DNA of 16,224 nucleotides from NCBI GenBank assembly GCA_031430875.1, contig JANPCI010000182.1, positions 1 to 16,224 on the forward strand, given 5' to 3'. The position numbers were made by a program, and so were the translations under genes. The notes under the pieces were generated by a model. That model worked only from the letters and a program-made list of their open reading frames with translations, ran no database searches and was not told the origin of the DNA. Within the stretch, counting starts at the first letter, position 1. The number at the start of each line of letters is the position of its first letter. Shown here piece after piece: positions 6,451 through 12,608 of the stretch. Source of the stretch: Sva-07 sp031430875. Its GTDB lineage: Bacteria; Actinomycetota; Acidimicrobiia; Acidimicrobiales; Ilumatobacteraceae.

Positions 6451-7641
6451 GTGCACACCGCCGTTACGGTTCCACCCGTCACCCCGGGCGAAGGCCAGGT
6501 TCGATCCTTCGGGATCTTGTCGACCTTCCCACCCACATCGTGCGGGATCGCCACGTTCGCGGCCGCTCTGTCGGCGGGCCTGATTGCCACGGGTGCCTCT
6601 GTCGACGTTGTTCGAGTCGGCCCGCCACCCGAACTCGAAGACGTCTTGGTAGTGGGATCGCTCGACGGTCGAACATCGCCACATCGATCCGCGGCGATCG
6701 ATGCGTTGAACGCCGACGACGTCGTCATCGTGCAGCACGAGTACGGCTTGTACGACGGTGCCGACGGTGAGTCGATCATCGAACTGATGGCCGCGATCGA
6801 TGTCCCGATCGTCGTGGTGGCGCACACGGTCCTGAGCCATCCGACAGCGAACCAACGGCGCGTCCTCGAGCGCGTGTGCGCCGCAGCCGATGCGGTGGTG
6901 GTCATGACCGAGACTGCTCGAACAAGACTTTTCGAGGGATTCGACGTCGATCACGCCAAGGTCACGCTGATTCCGCACGGCGCCACGACACCGCCTGCGA
7001 CACCGATGGACACTCCGACGGCTGATCGACGCCAGCCCGGTGATCCCGCCCGATTGTTGACGTGGGGCCTGCTCGGTCCGGGCAAGGGGATCGAGTGGGC
7101 CATCGACGCCATGTCCGAGTTCAGCGATCTGGATCCCCACCCGGAGTACGTCATCGCCGGTTCGACGCACCCCAAGGTGCGCGAGCGACAAGGCGAGTCC
7201 TACCGCGAGATGCTCGTCGACCGCGCCGCACGGTCGGCGTCGGCGGCACATGTCACCTTCGACGACACGTACCGCGACCTGGCGTCGTTGACGCGGTTGA
7301 TCCAGTCCGCGGATTTGGTGGTACTCCCCTACGACTCGCGTGATCAGGTCACGTCCGGCGTGTTGGTGGATGCGGTGGCCGCCGGTCGACCGGTCGTGGC
7401 GACCGCGTTCCCACATGCAGTGGAACTGCTGGCGAGCGGCGCGGGGATCGTCGTACCGCAGCGCGATCCCGTGGCGCTCGGCCAGGCGATCCGAACAGTG
7501 CTCACGCAACCTCGGCTGGCAGCGTCAATGGCCGCCGAGGCGCGTCGCCTCGCACCAGGCCTATCGTGGCCCGCCGTCGCTCGGCGGTACTGCGTCCTCG
7601 CGAACCAGGTCGTGGCGTCGCGCGAATCGGTGACCACGTGA
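6451..7641 (+). CDS. GT4-family glycosyltransferase of the GH130-linked type
   Basis: A 396-aa GT-B glycosyltransferase starting at GTG 6451. Visible landmarks are GILSTFPPTSCGIATFA (21-37), the strand VVIVQHEYGLYDG (91-103), VTLIPHGA (171-178), the donor loop LLGPGKGIE (207-215), VIAGSTHPKV (234-243) and a C-terminal PYDSRDQVTSGVLVDAVAAG (293-312) ahead of RPVVAT. The place of the usual EX7E glutamates is taken by a D/SGV-type motif, as in the 'QHEYG' subgroup often found beside GH130 enzymes (from memory of the family). It is a soluble enzyme. Its TGA overlaps the GTG of the following toroid protein (GTGA), so the two are translationally coupled and probably work together on one glycan. Confidence 0.9.
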   Translation: MHTAVTVPPVTPGEGQVRSFGILSTFPPTSCGIATFAAALSAGLIATGASVDVVRVGPPPELEDVLVVGSLDGRTSPHRSAAIDALNADDVVIVQHEYGLYDGADGESIIELMAAIDVPIVVVAHTVLSHPTANQRRVLERVCAAADAVVVMTETARTRLFEGFDVDHAKVTLIPHGATTPPATPMDTPTADRRQPGDPARLLTWGLLGPGKGIEWAIDAMSEFSDLDPHPEYVIAGSTHPKVRERQGESYREMLVDRAARSASAAHVTFDDTYRDLASLTRLIQSADLVVLPYDSRDQVTSGVLVDAVAAGRPVVATAFPHAVELLASGAGIVVPQRDPVALGQAIRTVLTQPRLAASMAAEARRLAPGLSWPAVARRYCVLANQVVASRESVTT

Positions 7642-8687
7642 CGTTGGCGTCGTTCGGTCATGTGCTGTCGATGACCGACGGCATCGGGATGTTCGAGCAC
7701 GCCGACCATGGCGAACCACGACGCGAGCACGGCTACTGCACCGACGACGTGGCGCGACTGCTGATCGTCGCCGTTCGCGAGCCCGGCGAGAGTCAGGCGC
7801 TGCGCGATCTCGTCCGGACCGCGTTCCGCTTCCTCACCGAGTCGCAGAGCGCGACGGGGCGAACCCGCAACCGACGCGACTCGAACGGTCGCTGGCGGGG
7901 CCGCTACGGCGTCGAGGATTGCTGGGGTCGTAGCCTCTGGGCGTTCGGAACCGCGGCGCGCCGCGGCGACGACCAGGGGATGCGTTCAAGCGCCGCGTCG
8001 TACTTCGACCATGGCGCGAAGCAACGATCACCACATCGTCGTGCGATGGCGTTCGCTGCTCTCGGCGCCGCCGAGGTCGCCGAACACGATGTACGTCACG
8101 GCCGAGCTCGCGACCTGCTCGCCGAGACGATCACGACGATCGGACCGTTGTCGATCGAGCGTGACTGGCCCTGGCCTGAGCCTCGACTGTCGTACGCCAA
8201 CGCGGCGTTGCCGGAGGCGCTCATCGCGGCCGGCCAGATCCTCGATCGCCCCGACGTCCTCGACAACGGGCTCACGCTGCTGCGCTGGCTCCTTGAACGT
8301 GAAACCGTCGACGGCCACCTCTCGCCCACACCGGTCGGTGGGGCAGGCCCCGGCGACGGCACCGGACGGTTCGACCAACAGCCGATCGAAATCGCAGCGA
8401 TGGCCGACGCCTGTGCACGCGCACTCGCGGCCACGGGCGACGACGAATGGCAGCGAGGCATCAACCTCGCGATCGGATGGTTCGCCGGCGACAACGACGT
8501 GGGCGCAGTGATGTGGGACGTCGAGACGAACGGCGGCTACGACGGCTTGACGCCGACGGGCCCAAACCTCAACCAGGGCGCCGAGTCCACATTGGCACTC
8601 ATCAGCACAATGCAGTACGTCCCCCGACTGGCCGGCAGCGCGCCGGGCCAGCGTGTGGTCAGCTCAGCGGGTCGGTCAACCGGCTGA
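7638..8687 (+). CDS. Predicted (alpha/alpha)6-toroid protein of a glycosyltransferase/GH130 locus
   Basis: A 349-aa soluble protein whose repeating helical hairpins suggest an (alpha/alpha)n toroid like many glycan-processing enzymes. Conserved-looking patches rich in acidic and aromatic residues are EHGYCTDDVARL (30-41), RYGVEDCWGRSLWAFG (89-104), DWPWPEPRLSYANAALPEAL (176-195), RFDQQPIEIAAMADA (234-248) and NLNQGAESTLALIS (310-323). Such patches usually line a sugar-binding cavity. The GTG start at 7638 is chosen because it overlaps the stop of the glycosyltransferase; an upstream in-frame ATG (7566) would overlap that gene by 76 bases. The last 29 bases overlap the tail of the convergent GH130 gene. 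No biochemical activity can be assigned. A glycoside hydrolase, lyase, epimerase or accessory role all remain open. Confidence 0.8.
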   Translation: MTLASFGHVLSMTDGIGMFEHADHGEPRREHGYCTDDVARLLIVAVREPGESQALRDLVRTAFRFLTESQSATGRTRNRRDSNGRWRGRYGVEDCWGRSLWAFGTAARRGDDQGMRSSAASYFDHGAKQRSPHRRAMAFAALGAAEVAEHDVRHGRARDLLAETITTIGPLSIERDWPWPEPRLSYANAALPEALIAAGQILDRPDVLDNGLTLLRWLLERETVDGHLSPTPVGGAGPGDGTGRFDQQPIEIAAMADACARALAATGDDEWQRGINLAIGWFAGDNDVGAVMWDVETNGGYDGLTPTGPNLNQGAESTLALISTMQYVPRLAGSAPGQRVVSSAGRSTG

Positions 8688-10131
8688 GCAACTCGTCGAG
8701 CTGGATCGTGGCGATGCGCGCGCCGACGTCCGCGTAGCCGTAAGGCAGCACGAGGTGGCCGGCGTGGATCATGCTGCCGCAGGAGTACACGACGTTGGGC
8801 ACGTAGCCGTCGCGCTCGTCGTCGTCGGGGCTGAGCAACGGTTCCTTCAGGTGACCGATCACCCGGCTCGGGTCGTCGAGGTCGAGCAGGAGCGCGCCGA
8901 GCGTGTAGCGCCGGAACGGACCGACGCCGTGGGTGATCACGAGCCAGCCGGCGTCGGTTTCGAGCGGCGATCCGCAGTTGCCGAGCTGCGTCAATTCCCA
9001 CGGTCGCTCGGGTTCCTGGATCACGGTTGCTTCGTGCCAGACACGGACATCGCTCGACGTCATGATGAAGTTGTTCACGTTGTCGTGCCGGCCCAGCGCC
9101 ACGAACTTGCCGTCGATCTGGCGCGGGAAGATCGCCATCCCCTTGTTGTGCGCAGAGCGGCCGCTGAGCGTCGCGACACGGAACTGCGTGAAGTCAGCTG
9201 TCTCGATGAGCTGCGGCAGGATCTGATGGCCGTCGAACGCGGTGTAGGTAGCGTAGTACGTGATCGCGCCATCGTCGCCGGTGAACCGCACGAATCGCGC
9301 GTCCTCCATGCCGTGGCTCTCGGTGGGGCCGCTCGGGAACAGCACACGCTCCGAGATGTCGATCGATTCGGGGAACGATGTGCGGTAGTTCGACGATGCC
9401 AACCAGTGCAGCACTCTCGTGGTCTCACCCGAGATCGAGCGATCGATGTCGTCGAGGGCATCGACCGCCGCTTCGAGCTCGGCCATGGTGAACTGGTCCT
9501 CCAAACGAGTCAGGACTCGCTCCTCGACTTCGTTCAACATCGCCATGTCATCGAGCTTCGTGGTGAAAAAGTGCTTGTCGTACGAATGCGGCGTGCGTTC
9601 CCCCGTGACCGCGTACTCGCTGGCCGGGTCGAGTGCGACCGAGGCATCCGCCCTGATGACACCGGTGCGAAACTCGATCGACGAGCGGTGGCCCTCCCCG
9701 ATCGCCCGCAGACTCATCACGAAACGAACAGCGCCCGACTCGAGACCTGATTGATCCGGAGCGGCGACGATCGACGGATTCCCGAGCGCCGCAGCCTCGA
9801 TCGAGTACTCGTGCGTGAAGTACGCCCCGATCAGATGGAGACGATCGAGCGAGAGCGGTGCGTCGACCATTTCGAATTCACCGAGACGTTCGGCAATGAT
9901 CCCGGCGTGCCGCTCGAGAACGGCGTCGAGATCGCGATGCCGACCGGCGAAGTTCCGACGAGCTTCGACAAGCGTCTCGGTGACCGCCTGCTCCGTCATC
10001 CCCATGATCCGATCGAGCACCAACCGCAGGCGCGAGGATCCGTCCGGATAGACCTCTTCGCCCGGCAGGAACGGCTTGGCGATGACGCGCCGCGCATCGG
10101 GAACGAGGCGCACCGAATCAGAACGTGTCAT
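8659..10131 (-). CDS. GH130-family glycosidase/phosphorylase, long form with N-terminal helical domain
   Basis: A 490-aa member of glycoside hydrolase family 130, whose characterised members are beta-mannoside phosphorylases or hydrolases. The five-bladed propeller occupies roughly residues 235-480. It carries the family signature ESHGMEDARFVRF (271-283), where D277 is the expected catalytic acid of the 'EDxR' motif. GRSAHNKGMAIFPRQIDGK (324-342), NCGSPLETDAGWLVITHGVG (385-404) and VVYSCGSMIHAGHLVLPYG (447-465) follow. About 230 residues of helical sequence precede it, longer than short bacterial mannoside phosphorylases. There is no signal peptide. The start at 10131 best fits the usual ...RVIAKPFLPG beginning; ATG 10146 is an alternative. 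Phosphorolysis versus hydrolysis depends on phosphate-binding basic residues that I cannot place without alignment. Confidence 0.9.
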   Translation of the reverse strand: MTRSDSVRLVPDARRVIAKPFLPGEEVYPDGSSRLRLVLDRIMGMTEQAVTETLVEARRNFAGRHRDLDAVLERHAGIIAERLGEFEMVDAPLSLDRLHLIGAYFTHEYSIEAAALGNPSIVAAPDQSGLESGAVRFVMSLRAIGEGHRSSIEFRTGVIRADASVALDPASEYAVTGERTPHSYDKHFFTTKLDDMAMLNEVEERVLTRLEDQFTMAELEAAVDALDDIDRSISGETTRVLHWLASSNYRTSFPESIDISERVLFPSGPTESHGMEDARFVRFTGDDGAITYYATYTAFDGHQILPQLIETADFTQFRVATLSGRSAHNKGMAIFPRQIDGKFVALGRHDNVNNFIMTSSDVRVWHEATVIQEPERPWELTQLGNCGSPLETDAGWLVITHGVGPFRRYTLGALLLDLDDPSRVIGHLKEPLLSPDDDERDGYVPNVVYSCGSMIHAGHLVLPYGYADVGARIATIQLDELLSRLTDPLS

Positions 10132-10260
10132 CCGGAGCGCTTCCATGGAACCCTCGGTTCGCGGTGATCGTTCTCGCCGTCGGACTGACGGCGACAGCTG
10201 CACCGTACCGGCGGGCCCCGGCCCGAGACGGCGATGGCATCCAGCGCGGCCGGCTGATTG

Positions 10261-10379
10261 TCAGGGGAGATCGAGGAGGACAGCTGCGCGGTGATGACGA
10301 CGACAGGATGGAGGTAGCCAGCATCGCTCCCCTCGGGCTGCCCAAGATCGAGGTCGACGACATCACCCGAAATGGACAT
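10261..10379 (-). pseudogene. Internally deleted mazF/pemK toxin remnant
   Basis: From ATG 10379 the minus strand reads GDVVDLDLGQPEGSDAGYLH followed by PVVVITA, the unmistakable first third of a MazF/PemK RNase toxin (residues 5-31). The frame then drifts into unrelated sequence. In another frame, at 10290-10261, it reads RAAVLLDLP and stop, the usual MazF C-terminal end. About 65-75 residues of the middle are missing and the two ends are joined out of frame, so no working toxin can be made. It lies head-to-head with the intact antitoxin/MazF pair starting at 10421, 41 bp away. No partner antitoxin is visible upstream of it. Region 10132-10260, between this remnant and the GH130 start, shows nothing else. 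Confidence 0.75.
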
Positions 10380-10414
10380 ATGTCGTTGTAACGTCTTACG
10401 TCTCGTCGTACCCT
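10375..10414 (+). promoter_or_regulatory. Leaderless promoter with operator-like repeats for the RHH antitoxin/MazF operon
   Basis: TTGTAA (10386-10391), a 17-bp spacer and TACCCT (10409-10414) are followed by 6 nt and the ATG at 10421, which has no Shine-Dalgarno; this is leaderless geometry. The spacer contains a direct repeat, ACGTCT at 10391-10396 and again at 10398-10403 (7-bp period). A perfect 10-bp palindrome GACATATGTC lies just upstream (10375-10384). Ribbon-helix-helix antitoxins commonly bind such short repeats to autoregulate. Confidence 0.5.
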
Positions 10415-10420
10415 CGCGTG

Positions 10421-10651
10421 ATGGCAGTCGTCAACTTCAGAACCGACGAACGCTCAGAGCGCGCCCTCGCCGAACTCACGGCCGATGGATCGACGACGTC
10501 GGATGCGATCCGCCAGGCACTTGTCGATGCTGTTCGGCTGCGCCGACGCGAGCAGATGCGTGCTGAGTCGCTCGAAATGATGAACAACGACCACGACCGC
10601 GCCGAGAGCCGCCGAGTACTTGCGGAGATGGACGAACTCCGTGCGTGGTGA
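10421..10651 (+). CDS. Ribbon-helix-helix antitoxin (type II toxin-antitoxin)
   Basis: A 76-aa protein with the ribbon-helix-helix fold: the beta strand AVVNFRTDERSER (2-14), helix A ALAEL and helix B TTSDAIRQALVDAVRLRRRE (26-45). A charged tail, HDRAESRRVLAEMDELRAW, follows and would wrap and neutralise the toxin. ATG 10421 is preferred over GTG 10418 because it lies at the predicted leaderless start. Its last 11 bases overlap the start of the MazF gene, the standard order and coupling for MazEF-like pairs. As for the family, it should bind its own promoter with or without toxin (inference, supported by the repeats at 10391-10403). Confidence 0.85.
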   Translation: MAVVNFRTDERSERALAELTADGSTTSDAIRQALVDAVRLRRREQMRAESLEMMNNDHDRAESRRVLAEMDELRAW

Positions 10652-10955
10652 CGTCCATCGCCTCCGCGCACCTCGTGCAACTCGTAGACACGAGCAGCAA
10701 GGCGAGCGCTACGCCGTCATCGTCCAGTCTGATGACTTGATGCTGTCGACGGTGCTCGTCGCACCGACATCGCAATCGTCGCCGCAACGGATCTTCCGAC
10801 CGACGATCATCGTCGGCGACGAAGCAACGCAGGTACTGGTCGAGCAGACTTCAGCCGTCGCGCCGGAACGACTTGGCACGTTCGTTGGCCGATTGGCCCA
10901 CGATGAACTGGTCGCACTCGACGAAGCGCTGCGACTCGTTCTCGAACTCGATTGA
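10641..10955 (+). CDS. MazF/PemK-family endoribonuclease toxin
   Basis: A 104-aa toxin beginning at GTG 10641. Family landmarks are RGDVHRLRAP (2-11), HEQQGERYAVIVQSDD (17-32, in place of the usual ...GRRPVLVVS), LVAPTSQ (39-45, containing the threonine of the active site), VLVEQTSAVAPERLG (65-79) and the terminal VGRLAHDELVALDEALRLVL. MazF enzymes cut single-stranded RNA at short sequence motifs and arrest translation. Length is within the family range and no break is seen, so it looks intact, unlike the remnant next to it. It overlaps the antitoxin by 11 bp. An upstream TTG (10620) is possible but would lengthen the overlap. The following methyltransferase gene is convergent, with 34 bp between them and no clear terminator. 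Confidence 0.9.
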   Translation: MRGDVHRLRAPRATRRHEQQGERYAVIVQSDDLMLSTVLVAPTSQSSPQRIFRPTIIVGDEATQVLVEQTSAVAPERLGTFVGRLAHDELVALDEALRLVLELD

Positions 10956-10989
10956 TTGCGCGCAGGCTCCGAGGGTGGGTCCGGTATGG

Positions 10990-11607
10990 CTAGGCCACCG
11001 AGGCGCGCCCCTCGAAGGTCCAACCGAAGGGCTTGGGCTCCTTGGCATGCGCGTAGGTGGTCATGGTGTCGATCACGAACCCGGCGCGGCTGAGGAGGGT
11101 AGGGATGTCTCGGGTGAGGTGGCAACCACCGAAAATCGGCTTGCTGATCGGCTCGATGCGACCCTGGCGGCGAGCCACCTTCGGATCGGGCGAGATGCCG
11201 TGCTCGACGAAGTGAAGGGTGCCGCCAGGCTTGAGGACGCGTCGGATCTCGGCGAGGGCGGCGACGACGTCGGGTATGGAACTGAGCGTCCTGGTTGACA
11301 AGACGGCGTCGGCCGACGCGTCCGGGAGGTCGATGCGTTCGCCGGTGAGGCCGGTGTGATCAACGTGAGCATGGCTGGCTTCGATGCGTTCGGCCGCTCT
11401 TGCAACCGAACGGGAGGCCGGCTCCACAGCATGGACGGTGTGGACACCCGCCGGGTAGTACGGAACGTTCAGCCCCGACCCGAACCCGATCTCCACAATC
11501 GTCCCGTCGAGGTCCGCACACACACGAGAGCGGATCTCGCGATTCTCGTCGGAACTCATGACTGCGTTCATGAAGTACGGAAGGATCCGCGATCGGTAGA
11601 AGCTCAT
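10990..11607 (-). CDS. Class I SAM-dependent methyltransferase
   Basis: A 205-aa Rossmann-fold methyltransferase. Motif I is IVEIGFGSGLNVPYYP (37-52), the acidic end of strand 2 is HAVEPA (59-64), LPDASADAVLSTRTLSSI (94-111) contains motif II, and RVLKPGGTLHFVEHG (123-137) is the post-motif region. The last also resembles the UbiE/METTL7-type group acting on small or lipid-like molecules. GCHLTRDIPTLLSRAGF (161-177) is the family's C-terminal signature. The substrate is unknown. It follows the lipoprotein gene on the same strand after 18 bp, so they may share a transcript. A TAGTCT box 5 nt before its ATG, with no Shine-Dalgarno, hints at its own leaderless transcript too. Confidence 0.9.
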   Translation of the reverse strand: MSFYRSRILPYFMNAVMSSDENREIRSRVCADLDGTIVEIGFGSGLNVPYYPAGVHTVHAVEPASRSVARAAERIEASHAHVDHTGLTGERIDLPDASADAVLSTRTLSSIPDVVAALAEIRRVLKPGGTLHFVEHGISPDPKVARRQGRIEPISKPIFGGCHLTRDIPTLLSRAGFVIDTMTTYAHAKEPKPFGWTFEGRASVA

Positions 11608-11625
11608 GTCGCAGACTATCGCTCG

Positions 11626-12456
11626 CTAGACGACTGTCTCGTCGACTCGGGCCAGCGCTGCGGCGATCACGTCGCGGCGTGCCGCAGAAGTGAAAATGGG
11701 CGCCGCTGAGTGAACGGCGACAACGGTTCGGCCCTGCTGAACGAAGGCGCAGACACATGTGTCGGGAACGCTGGTGGCTCCGAATGTGAGCGTTCCGTCG
11801 AGGGCCTGCAGTGACGATGAGTCGCTGCCCAGTTCGACGTCGGGTGGCTCCACGGTTTCGTAGCTGGCTGAGTCGACGCCGACTCCCATTGCGACGATGG
11901 CGACCTCGTTGAAGTCGGCCCAGCACTGGTCGAACTCGGGTGTGGCGGTAGCAGCGACCATGGCGGCCGCCTCCGCCTCGGTCGGGAACACCGTGATGGA
12001 CGTGAATGCGATGTCCGTGTTCCGGCCAAGCGTGGTGTGCGCCCACACGCCCGTGTTGCCCTCGAGGACGACATCAACGAACGGGGCACAACTCGGCACC
12101 GATGCAGCGAGTTCAGCCGTCATGGGGAACGTGAATTCCGAGCCGAGGTCCTGCCAGCCGTCGCCGAGGTCGTCCGGCTGCAACAGCGCTGCTTGGGCGA
12201 TTTCCACGCCCTCGTCGCCGGTGCCGGTGGGTTCGGTTGGCGGCGTGCTCTCGATCACCGGTGGCTGTGTGACCGGCGCCGGTGGTTCTGTCACCGGGGC
12301 CGGCAACGCAGTGGTGTCGGCCGACGCCTGAAGCGGTGAGCTGTCGCTTGCTGTGGTGTCGTCGCTCCCGCAGGCGCCGACGGCGAGCGCGAACAGCGCG
12401 GTCAGCGCGGCGGCTGTTGTCACTCGTCGCCGCTGGTTCGTGTGTGGTCGATACAT
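11626..12456 (-). CDS. Secreted lipoprotein of unknown function
   Basis: A 276-aa protein with a basic N-terminus (HTNQRRR), a hydrophobic stretch (residues 13-28) and a lipobox ending LAVGAC with C29 as the lipidated cysteine. It is therefore expected on the outer face of the membrane. Residues 45-75 form a Pro/Thr/Glu-rich linker with a repeated PPAPVT-like unit. The rest (about 85-276) is a globular domain with four cysteines (C112, C171, C250, C252 approximately) that could pair. It has the flavour of PknH-sensor-like extracellular domains, but I cannot name a family. The start is fixed by AAGGAG (12468 to 12463) six bases upstream. The 152-bp gap to the regulator remnant upstream shows no other gene. 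No role is inferred. Confidence 0.85.
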   Translation of the reverse strand: MYRPHTNQRRRVTTAAALTALFALAVGACGSDDTTASDSSPLQASADTTALPAPVTEPPAPVTQPPVIESTPPTEPTGTGDEGVEIAQAALLQPDDLGDGWQDLGSEFTFPMTAELAASVPSCAPFVDVVLEGNTGVWAHTTLGRNTDIAFTSITVFPTEAEAAAMVAATATPEFDQCWADFNEVAIVAMGVGVDSASYETVEPPDVELGSDSSSLQALDGTLTFGATSVPDTCVCAFVQQGRTVVAVHSAAPIFTSAARRDVIAAALARVDETVV

Positions 12457-12608
12457 GGACTTCTCCTTGTCGTTGCCGGCAGTACCTCTGCCTGGCCGTG
12501 CATCATGCAGATCGACGCATTCACGCCGTCCGCCAGTGGTGATCTGCTGCTGACAGCGTGGTGAAAGCTCGCTCGCGGACCTTCCGGCGACTCGAGCCGC
12601 CCACTGGG

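Noticed and set aside
8653..9750. Plus-strand open frame (365 codons) antisense to GH130.
   Set aside because: No motif or fold is recognisable; the minus strand carries clear GH130 signatures throughout.
10125..10391. Small plus-strand frame with a hydrophobic start that could suggest a short membrane peptide.
   Set aside because: It overlaps the GH130 start and the MazF remnant in antisense, has no ribosome site, and only the first 25 residues are hydrophobic.
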